This document shows, piece by piece, positions 1 to 8,020 of a stretch of 41,656 nt of DNA (positions are counted from its first letter, which is position 1; each line of letters begins with the position of its first letter). Origin of the DNA: a virus; IMG/VR virus record IMGVR_UViG_3300036900_000064, positions 1 to 41,656 of that record. The stretch is one strand, 5' to 3'. The notes under the pieces are model-generated. The model saw only the letters and a list, made by a program, of their open reading frames with translations, searched no databases and was not told the origin of the DNA. A program made the position numbers and the translations under genes.

Positions 1-127
1 CGCTGGACTTCGCCAATGTCGAGGGAATGGAAAACCACCTGTTGCGGGGCATTCGCCATCGCGGCGAATTGTGGATGTTCGGCGTGACCGGCGGGGCTGT
101 CTGGTATGACGCCGGGGCCGCTGACTT
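1..127. repeat. Terminal direct repeat, left copy (circular closure)
   Basis: Positions 1-127 are identical base for base to 41530-41656. The stop-free frame that enters at position 1 continues exactly the frame leaving at 41656. This is the signature of a circular assembly closed by a 127-nt overlap; a real 127-bp terminal repeat is the alternative. The length 127 equals a common maximal assembly k-mer, so I favour an assembly overlap of a circular or circularly permuted genome of 41,529 bp. Confidence 0.95.
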
Positions 128-905
128 TCCTTTTCGTCCCGTGGCGGGGGGTGCCATCGCCTATGGCGCGGTGGCGCCCTCTGTCGCCTCGATCGACAAC
201 TCGCTGTGGTGGATATCGCGCGATCCCGCCGTGTTTCGTTCCGATGGTTACAAATCAACGCGGGTCAGCACGCACGCCGTCGAGACAATCCTGGAAAAGA
301 CCGACCCGGAGCAGTGGATTGGCTTTACTCATTTCCTCGATGGGCATGCGTATTACTGCATAACCCGCAAGGATGACTTTGGCCTGCAAACCGGAATCAC
401 GCTTTGTTATGACGCCGCGACGGGGAAATGGCACGACCGTTCGAGCGGGGTCGATGGCGACGGGGCGTGGCGGCCGCTGGTGTCGGGGAAGTTCGGCGAG
501 CGGGTCTATGTCGGTGATGCCGGCGGTTGGATGTATATCGTCGATCCGAACGACGGGACCGACAACGGGGCGCCGATCATCCGGCAGGCCACGCTGCCGC
601 CGCTTTATGTTGATGGGCACCGGGTCTATTGCGCGCGGGTCGAGGTGGAAATGGAAGTCGGGCAGATTCCCGTGATCGGCGACGTGACGCTGGACTGGTC
701 AGATGACGGCGGCAACAACTTCACCGGCGGGCCGCGTGTCATGTCGGGTGGCGCGGGCCTGGAATATCGCCATCGCGTCTACACCACGCGGCTTGGATCG
801 TTTCGTGAGCGGATGTTCCGAATCACCACGCGCGGGCGGACGACCTTGCACGGAGTCACCGCTGATGTCTCCGCGCCCGCCAGCACGTCGGGAGCCAATA
901 GCTAA
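1..905 (+). CDS. P22 gp10-like packaged-DNA stabilisation protein, C-terminal part
   Basis: This is the continuation of the gene starting at 40941; the first complete codon here is at position 3. The product is rich in beta-strand-like, Trp/Tyr/Gly patterns such as YDAATGKWHDRSSG, compatible with the beta-propeller-like fold of P22 gp10. An internal ATG at 27 is not the start, because the same frame extends 205 codons upstream across the closure. The TAA stop shares its last base with the ATG of the next gene (TAATG), suggesting translational coupling. Confidence 0.75.
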   Translation, partial: LDFANVEGMENHLLRGIRHRGELWMFGVTGGAVWYDAGAADFPFRPVAGGAIAYGAVAPSVASIDNSLWWISRDPAVFRSDGYKSTRVSTHAVETILEKTDPEQWIGFTHFLDGHAYYCITRKDDFGLQTGITLCYDAATGKWHDRSSGVDGDGAWRPLVSGKFGERVYVGDAGGWMYIVDPNDGTDNGAPIIRQATLPPLYVDGHRVYCARVEVEMEVGQIPVIGDVTLDWSDDGGNNFTGGPRVMSGGAGLEYRHRVYTTRLGSFRERMFRITTRGRTTLHGVTADVSAPASTSGANS

Positions 906-1132
906 TGCCCGATGTCCTGACGCACGTCTGGCCCATGCCGCCGGCCAATGATGCACCGTTGGCCGAAGGCGGCGGCCAGCACTCGCAGGCATGGGTGCGG
1001 TATTTCCAGGCTGTGTCGGACGAACTGGGAACGATCGCCGGGACGTTCGTGGCGCTGCGGGCGGATCTGGCGACGGCGCGTGCGAGGGTGGACGCCTTGG
1101 AGGCGCGGATCGCCGCGCTGGAGGGGCCGTGA
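905..1132 (+). CDS. Small coiled-coil protein after gp10 (possible tail-needle analogue)
   Basis: This 75-aa protein starts at the ATG overlapping the previous TAA. The N-terminal half is Pro/Gly-rich (VWPMPPANDAPL). The C-terminal half (about residues 37-74) is a regular heptad pattern with Leu/Ala/Val at a and d positions (LRADLATARARVDALEARI), so a parallel coiled coil is likely. In P22 the gene beside gp10 encodes gp26, a trimeric coiled-coil needle that closes the tail. The position matches, but this protein is far shorter than gp26 (233 aa). A minimal needle or a chaperone-like helical protein are both possible. Confidence 0.6.
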   Translation: MPDVLTHVWPMPPANDAPLAEGGGQHSQAWVRYFQAVSDELGTIAGTFVALRADLATARARVDALEARIAALEGP

Positions 1133-1674
1133 GCCAGTTCGTTCAAATAGCGGGTGGCATCGACGTCGTTCCGGTCACGCTGGAACTAAACCGCGCCGCT
1201 CACTTGTGGGACAAGAACCCGGAACGGCGGCTGTATCCTGGCACACCCCACGCGGCGATGACGGACATCACCGTCCGCTACATGCCAGAGGCGGATGTGA
1301 CGATGGAGGCGCGTCGGCAGGAACATCGCAACGTGTTCTGGCCAGCGTGGCACGCTCTGCCGTCGCTGCGGCCGATGGTGTTCGCGTTGATGGCGCGGGT
1401 GCAAGCGGTCGAGTTGGGCAGCATCCTCATAACGAAACTGCCGCCGGGGAAGATGATCGACCCGCATTCGGACAAGGGCAACTGGGCGCCGGAATGGTAT
1501 AACACAAAGTGTCATGTCACGCTGGCCGGGTCCGCGCAGGTTCGTTGCGAGGATGATGCGGCTACATTCGCGACGGGGTCTGTCTGGACATTCGATAACT
1601 TACTGATCCACTCGATTAAGAATACCGGAGACCGCGACAGGATCGTTGTCATCATCAGCATGAGGGCGGAATGA
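1129..1674 (+). CDS. Aspartyl/asparaginyl beta-hydroxylase-like Fe(II)/2-oxoglutarate oxygenase
   Basis: The start is GTG overlapping the previous TGA (GTGA); an upstream in-frame ATG at 991 would run through the preceding gene and is rejected. The 181-aa product carries the double-stranded beta-helix iron site: H113-x-D115 in DPHSDKG, distal H161 in NLLIHSIKN, and R171 ten residues later as a 2-oxoglutarate-binding candidate. This pattern matches the Asp/Asn hydroxylase family (PF05118). Such enzymes hydroxylate protein side chains. The substrate is unknown; a virion protein or a host protein are both plausible given the late-operon position. It overlaps the next, also cupin-like, gene by ATGA. 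Confidence 0.75.
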   Translation: MSQFVQIAGGIDVVPVTLELNRAAHLWDKNPERRLYPGTPHAAMTDITVRYMPEADVTMEARRQEHRNVFWPAWHALPSLRPMVFALMARVQAVELGSILITKLPPGKMIDPHSDKGNWAPEWYNTKCHVTLAGSAQVRCEDDAATFATGSVWTFDNLLIHSIKNTGDRDRIVVIISMRAE

Positions 1675-2012
1675 AACGCGCGGAGAACCAGCCGACGAGC
1701 GAACTCGTTTTGTATGCGGGTATTTACTGCAAACTCTGGTCCGTGCCAGATCGTTTCACGCTGTTGCCGCAACACGCGCACGCGCATAGTCATATATCCA
1801 TGGTTGTGCAAGGGGCGGTGCATGTGTGGAAGAATGGCGAACTGATTGGCCAGTTCGTCGCGCCCGCCATGATCAAAATCGAGGCTCACGCGATGCACAA
1901 GTTCCTGACGCTGTCCGACAACACGACCATCGCCTGTCTGCACAACGCCGATCACGCCGACCCCGACGGCGAGCCGGTCATCGCCGCCGAGCATCAACTG
2001 GTGGAGGACTAA
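1671..2012 (+). CDS. Small single-domain cupin protein
   Basis: This 113-aa protein begins in the ATGA overlap with the hydroxylase gene. It has a cupin-like metal motif: a His-rich run QHAHAHSH at about residues 34-41, a following Gly-rich turn (VVQGAVHVWKNGE), and a second His (HAMHKFL) at about 80-85. This is the normal arrangement of cupin motifs 1 and 2. It may act as a small metal-dependent enzyme or sensor. Its coupling to the hydroxylase suggests a shared task, but I cannot name a substrate. Confidence 0.6.
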   Translation: MKRAENQPTSELVLYAGIYCKLWSVPDRFTLLPQHAHAHSHISMVVQGAVHVWKNGELIGQFVAPAMIKIEAHAMHKFLTLSDNTTIACLHNADHADPDGEPVIAAEHQLVED

Positions 2013-2015
2013 GCC

Positions 2016-2657
2016 ATGCCGTTTGGGTGGGCCGCGGGAGCATCGGCCGTCGCGGGTATCGCGGGTTCGGTGATACAAAGCAAAGCCGTGGGCAACGCGT
2101 CGGACAAGGCCAACGCGACGCAACAGCAGGGCCTGGCGCAATCGCGCGCCGACCTCGCGCCATGGACCACGGCGGGAGGTGCCGCCATCCCGGCGGTGCA
2201 GAACGCCGCCGGCTTGAACGGACAGCCGGGCTACGACGCGGCGATGGCGGGTTTTCATACGAGCCCCGGTTACCAGTTCCAACTCGACCAGGGTTTGCGC
2301 GCGATCGACGCGGGCGCGGCCAGTAAGGGCATCCTCAATTCCGGCGCGACGCTGAAGGCGGAACAGACGTTCGGAACCGGTCTCGCGGACAAAGAGTTCA
2401 CTGATTATTACAACAGACTCTTTGATTTATCGAAGCTCGGCGAGAGCGCGGCGGCGGGCAGCGCGAGCGCGACGGCGGACGCATCGAAGGGCATGGCACA
2501 GACTGACCTTAGCCAGGGCAGCGCGATGGCGAGCATCTACGGCAACGCGGCGAAGGGCGTCGGCGACAGCGTCAACAACTACATGAACAATTCGCTCTAT
2601 GCCGATCGGACCAATGCGCTGATGGGCGAATACGGCAAGCTTGGCGGGAATTACTAG
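2016..2657 (+). CDS. DNA ejection/transfer-type virion protein (P22 gp7/gp14-like position)
   Basis: This 213-aa protein follows a strong Shine-Dalgarno (GGAGG, 2001-2005). The N-terminus is a Gly/Ala-rich hydrophobic segment (residues 4-20). The centre has a pattern I recognise from many podovirus and siphovirus virion proteins: SPGYQFQLDQGLRAIDAGAA followed by SKGILNSGATLKA and a YYNRLFDLSKLG segment. The composition (Ala, Gly, Ser, Gln; no Cys) is typical of ejection proteins. With the next two genes it forms a three-gene ejection cassette like gp7-gp20-gp16 of P22. The exact equivalence within that cassette is inferred. Confidence 0.7.
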   Translation: MPFGWAAGASAVAGIAGSVIQSKAVGNASDKANATQQQGLAQSRADLAPWTTAGGAAIPAVQNAAGLNGQPGYDAAMAGFHTSPGYQFQLDQGLRAIDAGAASKGILNSGATLKAEQTFGTGLADKEFTDYYNRLFDLSKLGESAAAGSASATADASKGMAQTDLSQGSAMASIYGNAAKGVGDSVNNYMNNSLYADRTNALMGEYGKLGGNY

Positions 2658-2659
2658 CC

Positions 2660-4999
2660 ATGCCCGACTTCACGCAATGGAACGTTCCGTCGCCGTTCCC
2701 AAACATCTTATACAATCCGGCGGCGGTGGACGCGGCGATCGCCAGGACGCAATCGGAGTTGGGCAACCTCGATATCAATCAACAGGAGCTGCAGCTCAAA
2801 AAGGATGAGTTCGCGCGCGGCCAGTCTTTCGCCGACACATGGAACAAAAGTATCGACGGCACGACGGGAACCACGGGCGCGGTACCGGGCGGTGGCGGCT
2901 CGTTTCTGGGCGCGCTGGCGCAAATCGAAAGCGGTGACAAGAACATCGTCAGCGGCACCGACAAAGACAACCAAGGACTAACCCTCGCGCAGGGCGGCAA
3001 CCCACAAGAGATCAGTCAGGGGCATTTCCAGATCCATACGGGGACGTGGAAAGACTTCGCGCCCCAGGCCGGTGTGGACGTCAACCAATATCCCAACGCC
3101 ATGTCGGCGCCGCGCGATATCCAGGCGCGGGTGGCGTCGGTCATTCCATTCAAACGGTTTGGACCCCGCACGCAGACAATGATGCGCCAGCAGTTCGGTG
3201 ACATCGACAGCAACCGGACGGTTGGAGAACTCGCCGGTCTGGGGCCGAGGTCCGGGTCCGCCGCCGTCGCCGGTCCTGTCGCCGTCACGCCACCACCCGC
3301 GACGCGGCAGGCGGGACCGTTGCCCGTGCCGCCGATTCCGCCGGGCAATCCCAATGCGGGGCCCCGCCTGGGTCTTGTTCCACCATCCGCCGTGGCAACC
3401 ACGCCACCCACGACAACCGGGCAGGCGGACGACCCGAACACGGCGGCGGTGAAGCAGGCGTCGGCGGCGCTGCTCAACATGCCAGAGCCCGACGCGGCGG
3501 CGGCTTATCCGGCGGTCGTCAGAGAACTTCAGGCGCGTGGCTTCGCGATGAACGCGCCGCCGACGTATCCCGGTCACGCCGCGTTGCAGGCGCTCGTTGG
3601 TGGAGGTGACGCGACAACGCCCGATGTCGACCCCTCTCGCCAGGCGACGCGGCTGGGTGGCGTCGCGGCCGCGGGACCAGCGGCGGGGCAGACCACGCTG
3701 CCGCCTGTCGAGCAACCGAACCGATTGTATTCGACCGGCCTCGCTGGCGTGACGATCAACGGTCCGGGCAACACGCTGGCGCCGCCTCCCGTCCAGACAG
3801 CCGCCGCCCCCGCCACGGCGCCACCAGGAGCCACCCGCCCGCCGCTGGAAGCGCCACCCGCCGCGCCGACGCGCGTCATACCGAGGGAGCCGCTGATCCA
3901 GTCAGGCCCGGCGGCGGGGCTGACGCGGACCCAGGCCGTCACGATCGGACAGATGCTGTCGCAGGGCGCGAAGCCGGCCGTGGTCATGCAACATGCCGAC
4001 GAGATGCGACACCAGAACGACGTGATCCGCCAGGGCGACGCGACGCAGGCGGCGATCGAGCAACAGGCGAACTACGAGCGACGGCAAAAGGCTGAGCAGA
4101 CGGCTTACGATCGGGCGGAAAAGGCCAAGGCGGACGCGATCGCGGCGGCAGTGGAAAAGCGCGCGGCGGATAAAGCAGCCGCCGAGGCCGCCGACCCGTT
4201 ACAGGGGAAGAGCGAGGACGAGCGCATCGAACGGACCCTGCTCCAACTGGCGCCGAAGGTCCGTGCCGGCCAACCACTGAGCGATGCGGAAAAAGATCAA
4301 TACACGTTGCTCTGGAACAAGTATCGCGAGGGGCCGATCCAACAGGTGCCGGACGGCAAGGGTGGTTTTTTCACCGCTCGCGTGCCGCGTGATGTGCCCC
4401 CTGATTTCCCGCCGCCCCCCGGCCAAAAGGTCTCGGCGGGGCCGCAGGCAATCCCCGGCACCGAGAAGCAACCGGATCTGGCGCCGCCGACCATTACAGG
4501 CGGGATGCTCGCGAACGGTGCCGGCCAGCGGAAGATCATGTCAGCACTCGCCGGCCTTGAGGCGCATCCCGACGCCGTGGGCGCGAAGGGCAACGCACCG
4601 GAATGGCTGTTGCAGCGCGCCGATCCGGAAGGCATCGCGCTGCGTTCCGCCGTCTCAAATGTCGCTGGTCACGAGTTCCACGACCTGTCTGGCGCGGCGG
4701 TCAGTCCGTCCGAAGCGTCTCGGTTGAAGTTTATCCCGAGTGAAAAGGACACGGCGTTCGCGCTGAAGACAAAGCTCCAACAGATGTTGGATCAGAACCG
4801 CGAAACGATGCTGCAGTCCTATCGAACATACGGTCCTGAAAACAATTTCCGCAGGGCACCAGCGGTCGAGGAAGCCATCATCGATTCAATCCCCCAGGTT
4901 TCCATCGACATGCTAAAAGACAAACCCGAAACGGCGAAGCAATTCGATAAAGCCTTCGGCAAGGGCGCCGCGAAACTGGTGCTGCAATATGGCGGATAA
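2660..4999 (+). CDS. Large internal virion protein with lytic transglycosylase-like domain
   Basis: This is a 779-aa protein. Residues about 75-170 resemble a goose-lysozyme/SLT-type fold: the candidate catalytic Glu in ALAQIESGDKN, then SQGHFQIHTGTWKDF (the S-G-x-F-Q-I strand that follows the active site in transglycosylases). Residues about 195-410 form a long Pro/Ala/Thr-rich linker, about 440-515 a charged Ala/Lys/Glu helix (probable coiled coil), and the rest is a helical C-terminal region. The likely role is local peptidoglycan opening during DNA entry. It overlaps the following gene by 11 nt. It carries the only peptidoglycan-hydrolase signature I see in the genome. Confidence 0.75.
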   Translation: MPDFTQWNVPSPFPNILYNPAAVDAAIARTQSELGNLDINQQELQLKKDEFARGQSFADTWNKSIDGTTGTTGAVPGGGGSFLGALAQIESGDKNIVSGTDKDNQGLTLAQGGNPQEISQGHFQIHTGTWKDFAPQAGVDVNQYPNAMSAPRDIQARVASVIPFKRFGPRTQTMMRQQFGDIDSNRTVGELAGLGPRSGSAAVAGPVAVTPPPATRQAGPLPVPPIPPGNPNAGPRLGLVPPSAVATTPPTTTGQADDPNTAAVKQASAALLNMPEPDAAAAYPAVVRELQARGFAMNAPPTYPGHAALQALVGGGDATTPDVDPSRQATRLGGVAAAGPAAGQTTLPPVEQPNRLYSTGLAGVTINGPGNTLAPPPVQTAAAPATAPPGATRPPLEAPPAAPTRVIPREPLIQSGPAAGLTRTQAVTIGQMLSQGAKPAVVMQHADEMRHQNDVIRQGDATQAAIEQQANYERRQKAEQTAYDRAEKAKADAIAAAVEKRAADKAAAEAADPLQGKSEDERIERTLLQLAPKVRAGQPLSDAEKDQYTLLWNKYREGPIQQVPDGKGGFFTARVPRDVPPDFPPPPGQKVSAGPQAIPGTEKQPDLAPPTITGGMLANGAGQRKIMSALAGLEAHPDAVGAKGNAPEWLLQRADPEGIALRSAVSNVAGHEFHDLSGAAVSPSEASRLKFIPSEKDTAFALKTKLQQMLDQNRETMLQSYRTYGPENNFRRAPAVEEAIIDSIPQVSIDMLKDKPETAKQFDKAFGKGAAKLVLQYGG

Positions 5000-6665
5000 T
5001 CCCTACGAACAGCATAAGCTGACCCATCCTCCGTCCGGCCTGACGAAGCCGGAAACGGAAGCCGCCCCGCCAGACCCGAACCAGACATTGGCTGGGACGG
5101 TCGGGCGCGGTCTTGGCCTCGGTGTGCGTGATCTACTGGAGGGCAGCGTTGGCCCGGCCTATGACATCGTTGGCGCGGGCATCAACGCTGGCGCTGGCCT
5201 GACCGGCCAGCCACCGCCCATCGCGCCGTTCTCTGAGAACCTGACGAAACTGGGCCTGCCGGAGCCCAAGACGGACACGGAGAAATTCATTTCCGGCGTC
5301 TCCCGCCCTATCAGCGGTGCGCTGTCCACGATGGGCGCCGGCGGCATGATGACGCGCGCGGCACCGCCTGTCGTGCAAGGCGTCGGTGAGATGCTGACGA
5401 CGCAGCCCGTGGGTCAGGTGGTCGCCGCTGGGGCGGGCGGGGCGACTGAGCAAGCGACAGGTAGTCCAGCGGCGGGCATGGCCGTGAGTATGGGCCTCCC
5501 GTTCGCCGGGGCCGGGCTGCGCGCCGCGGGGCGTGAACTGGAGCGCGCGGTTCTTGGCGGCGGCATCACGCCGGAGAACGCCCAACTGGGCCAGCGCGCC
5601 ATCGAGCATTACGGCATCCCCATCGCCGCGCACGACCTGAGTGACAACTCTCTGGTTCGCATCGGCGCTGACCAGGGCGGCAAGCTACCGTTGAGCGGCG
5701 CTGAAGCGGCCGATCATGTTAAGAAAACCGCGTGGCAGGGCGCCATCGCCCGTGAGATGGGCGAGCCGAACGCGACGGCTTTCACGCCCGAGGTGTTAAC
5801 TCGCGCCCGTGATCGGATCGGACAAACGTTCGATGGCGTCGCCGCGCGCACGCGCATCGCGCCTGCGGAAACCGCCGCGATGGGAGCGGAGTTCGGAAAC
5901 ATTCTCCCCGATGCCGGCCTGACATTGCAGACAGAGCAATTCGGTCAGATCCGAAGGCAGATCGAAAACATCAACGGGCTGGTGGCGCGCAACAACGGTG
6001 AGATCCCCGGCGACGTTTACCAGACGCTAACCCATCACGGCGGCCCGCTGGCGCGGTTGGAGAGCAGCGCGGACCCGGACGTGGCTCACTATGCCGGACG
6101 GATTCGCGACGCCCTCGACGACGCTTTCGTGCGCTCCGCGTCGCAACAAGACCAGGATGCGTTGAACCAGGCGCGTTACCAGTATCGCGTCATGCGGACG
6201 GTCGATCAGTTGGCGGCGGGCAGCCGTGACGGTGGCATCACGCCCCTGGGGTTCATGAACGCCGTCAAGACCGCATCGCGCCGGTTCGATCCCAACACGG
6301 GGGGCCTCGCCTACACGGGCGGCGGAAACATTGGGGAGCTTGCCCGCATCGGCACGTTGATGCGACCGGCGCAAAACAGTGGCACGACCGACCGCGCGTT
6401 GATTACCGGCCTGACGGTCGGGGCCCCCGCCATGCTGTATCATGAGCCAGCCGTCGCCGCCCTCGCTGGCGCCGGACTGGTCGGCAACCGCATGATGGGC
6501 GGCTATCTCCGCAACCCCGAGACGACCTCACGGCTTGCCGAGGGAGCGATCACTCCCGGCGCGGGGCCTCGCATCAACCGATTGGCCACGGGTATGCTGG
6601 ACGCGGCCAGACTCGCGGGCGCTACCTCGACGGCGGATTTTTACCAGAACCAAAGGCAACGCTGA
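4989..6665 (+). CDS. DNA ejection/transfer-type virion protein (P22 gp16/gp20-like)
   Basis: This 558-aa protein is the last gene of the plus-strand late operon. The first 190 residues alternate Pro-rich stretches with Gly/Ala hydrophobic segments (about 30-70, 100-125, 140-175) that could insert into a membrane. The middle is helical and polar, with many RIGADQGGK/QIENINGL-type segments. Another Gly/Ala/Met-rich hydrophobic stretch lies near 470-505. This layout suits an ejected protein that helps form the trans-envelope channel. Its 3' end overlaps, tail to tail, the last 44 nt of the opposing minus-strand operon. Confidence 0.65.
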   Translation: MADNPYEQHKLTHPPSGLTKPETEAAPPDPNQTLAGTVGRGLGLGVRDLLEGSVGPAYDIVGAGINAGAGLTGQPPPIAPFSENLTKLGLPEPKTDTEKFISGVSRPISGALSTMGAGGMMTRAAPPVVQGVGEMLTTQPVGQVVAAGAGGATEQATGSPAAGMAVSMGLPFAGAGLRAAGRELERAVLGGGITPENAQLGQRAIEHYGIPIAAHDLSDNSLVRIGADQGGKLPLSGAEAADHVKKTAWQGAIAREMGEPNATAFTPEVLTRARDRIGQTFDGVAARTRIAPAETAAMGAEFGNILPDAGLTLQTEQFGQIRRQIENINGLVARNNGEIPGDVYQTLTHHGGPLARLESSADPDVAHYAGRIRDALDDAFVRSASQQDQDALNQARYQYRVMRTVDQLAAGSRDGGITPLGFMNAVKTASRRFDPNTGGLAYTGGGNIGELARIGTLMRPAQNSGTTDRALITGLTVGAPAMLYHEPAVAALAGAGLVGNRMMGGYLRNPETTSRLAEGAITPGAGPRINRLATGMLDAARLAGATSTADFYQNQRQR

Positions 6666-6786
6666 TCCCAATGGCGGCGATGCTGATGACGATGACGCCC
6701 CAGTAGCCAAGGGTGTCCCAGAAAGGTGTCCACTCGCTCACCCCGGTGTGCTGGGACAACCAATAGTCTATTTGTTTCATTATCAT
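6622..6786 (-). CDS. 54-aa single-span membrane protein (lysis candidate)
   Basis: The start at 6786 is an ATG overlapping the stop of the preceding 46-aa gene (ATGA). The product has an amphipathic, Trp-rich N-terminus (KQIDYWLSQ, SEWTPFWDTLGYW), one clear membrane span at about residues 28-44 (YWGVIVISIAAIGISVAF), and a short basic tail. The layout is like a small holin or a short-peptide lysis protein. It is the last gene of the minus operon and overlaps the opposing 3' end of the ejection gene. No standard endolysin sits next to it, so the function is open. Confidence 0.6.
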   Translation of the reverse strand: MIMKQIDYWLSQHTGVSEWTPFWDTLGYWGVIVISIAAIGISVAFGSGKNPPSR

Positions 6787-6923
6787 AACGCCGCCACCAG
6801 CCACAAGAACACACCAACCACGCCAGCCACGGCGGTGGCGTCGGTGGCCCAGCCCCAGGCGTCGCTCCAGAGCCGGGAGCGGCTGCGCCTGAAATGCCAG
6901 TGCCAGGCGAGGGAGTGGTTCAT
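6783..6923 (-). CDS. 46-aa small membrane protein
   Basis: The gene runs from ATG (6923-6921, overlapping the upstream TGA as ATGA) to TGA at 6785-6783, itself overlapping the next start. The product starts MNHSLAWHWHFRRSRSRLW (basic, Trp-rich), then one hydrophobic segment ATAVAGVVGVFLWLVAAL ending at the C-terminus. An N-in/C-tail topology is likely. Two consecutive tiny membrane proteins linked by 4-nt overlaps suggest joint synthesis, as for holin/antiholin pairs; that role is inference. Confidence 0.6.
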   Translation of the reverse strand: MNHSLAWHWHFRRSRSRLWSDAWGWATDATAVAGVVGVFLWLVAAL

Positions 6924-7132
6924 GTTCCCATCTCACTGTTGAGCGCCTTCACGATCGCGGTGGCGTTCTCGAACACCGCCCCGCGCGCCAGGATCTCGTC
7001 GGCCTGCCCCGGTGTGTGACGGACCACATCGTAAAGCGCGATGGGGCCGGGCCTGTCCCCTTCGGTCCTGGTCCGATCGATATGAGATACCCGGACAATA
7101 CCGTAATGGACTGTGGTTTCTGTCGCTTGCAT
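6920..7132 (-). CDS. Hypothetical 70-aa soluble protein
   Basis: ATG at 7132 follows an AAGG Shine-Dalgarno about 10 nt upstream and lies just after a terminator. The sequence is a mixed alpha/beta pattern (YGIVRVSHIDRTR, then GPIALYDVV, then a helix ending ATAIVKALN). No family is recognised. It heads a three-gene set with the two small membrane proteins, all linked by 4-nt overlaps. Confidence 0.65.
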   Translation of the reverse strand: MQATETTVHYGIVRVSHIDRTRTEGDRPGPIALYDVVRHTPGQADEILARGAVFENATAIVKALNSEMGT

Positions 7133-7155
7133 CTGTTTGACCTTCTATCGGGTTG

Positions 7156-7197
7156 AAAAAGCCCCCCGGCCTCCCGTGCGATGGAAGAGGCCGAGGG
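7156..7197 (-). terminator. Rho-independent terminator after the PEP-CTERM gene
   Basis: Read on the minus strand, a 10-bp stem (arms 7188-7197 and 7163-7172, one G-U pair) with a 15-nt loop is followed by a run of five T (7160-7156). It lies 74 nt past the stop of the PEP-CTERM gene and before the 70-aa gene, so it separates the replication operon from the small membrane-protein set. Confidence 0.7.
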
Positions 7198-7270
7198 TAG
7201 AGGGGGGAAACGAGCGGCTTACGGCCGCCAGTCGACCAGCCCGGCACGGAGAGTGAACGGGCCAATACCG

Positions 7271-8020
7271 TCAGACACGGCGGTGTCGCACCGCGCCGAG
7301 TCCAAGCAGACCCATGCCCAGGATCGCCAGCGTGGCGGGCTCCGGCACGTCGGCCGTCACCGAGGGGACCAAAAAGAAGCTCTCAGCGCCGTCGCTGGCA
7401 TTGCTCCACCGGGCGTAGAACAGGATGCCGTCGCCGAGGTCGATATCGCCGCGATCGATGTTGAAGCCGCTCAACACGTAGTCGGGAAAACCAGTGCCGT
7501 TATTGTTGGTCGGCAGTGGCGTGCCGTTCGCCGGGTTATAGTCGGCCATGATGGTATGTTGCGTTGTGTTAATGATAGCGAACCGCTCCAGCACCTCGGG
7601 GCCTTTTCCCGCCGCCGTATTGACATCGATGCCGACATTCAGTGTGCCGTCGAAATCGAGTTGGGCCAGCAGGAAGGCGCGCAGGAACGACACGAGATAT
7701 GGCGTGCCCATCACATCGTTGTCGAGGCTCTGATGGCCGGTAGCAGCGGTCGAGAAATCGCTGAACGCGGTTTGGTTGCCGCCCTGTTTGTAGTTGTTAT
7801 AGCCGAACAGTGTCGCCTCTTGCTGCGGTTGCTGCGTGCCGCAAATCAAACAAGGCGAATTGAGCGGCTGATTGCCCGGTGGCGGTACGGCTATGAGCGA
7901 CAACGCCGACGTGTTGGCGTTGGCCGTGTAGCCCAACGTCGAGATGATGTCAGCCCGCGCCGTGGGGTGGAAGAACATCGCCCCGGTGACGATGGCCGTG
8001 GTCATCAACAATCGTTTCAT
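7271..8020 (-). CDS. PEP-CTERM sorting-signal protein (secreted, exosortase substrate)
   Basis: This 249-aa product starts at the ATG at 8020, preceded by AAAGGGA. Residues 1-23 are a Sec signal peptide (MKRLLMTTAIVTGAMFFHPT, then ARA). The body is Asn/Thr/Gly-rich and of no family I can name. The C-terminus is a textbook PEP-CTERM module: VPEPATLAILGMGLLGLG followed by AVRHRRV, i.e. the PEP motif, a hydrophobic span and a basic Arg cluster. In bacteria this signal is cut by an exosortase and goes with exopolysaccharide-producing envelopes. No exosortase is encoded here, so host EpsH-type machinery would be needed. A body upstream start at 8101 lacks the signal peptide at the N-terminus and is rejected. 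Confidence 0.85.
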   Translation of the reverse strand: MKRLLMTTAIVTGAMFFHPTARADIISTLGYTANANTSALSLIAVPPPGNQPLNSPCLICGTQQPQQEATLFGYNNYKQGGNQTAFSDFSTAATGHQSLDNDVMGTPYLVSFLRAFLLAQLDFDGTLNVGIDVNTAAGKGPEVLERFAIINTTQHTIMADYNPANGTPLPTNNNGTGFPDYVLSGFNIDRGDIDLGDGILFYARWSNASDGAESFFLVPSVTADVPEPATLAILGMGLLGLGAVRHRRV

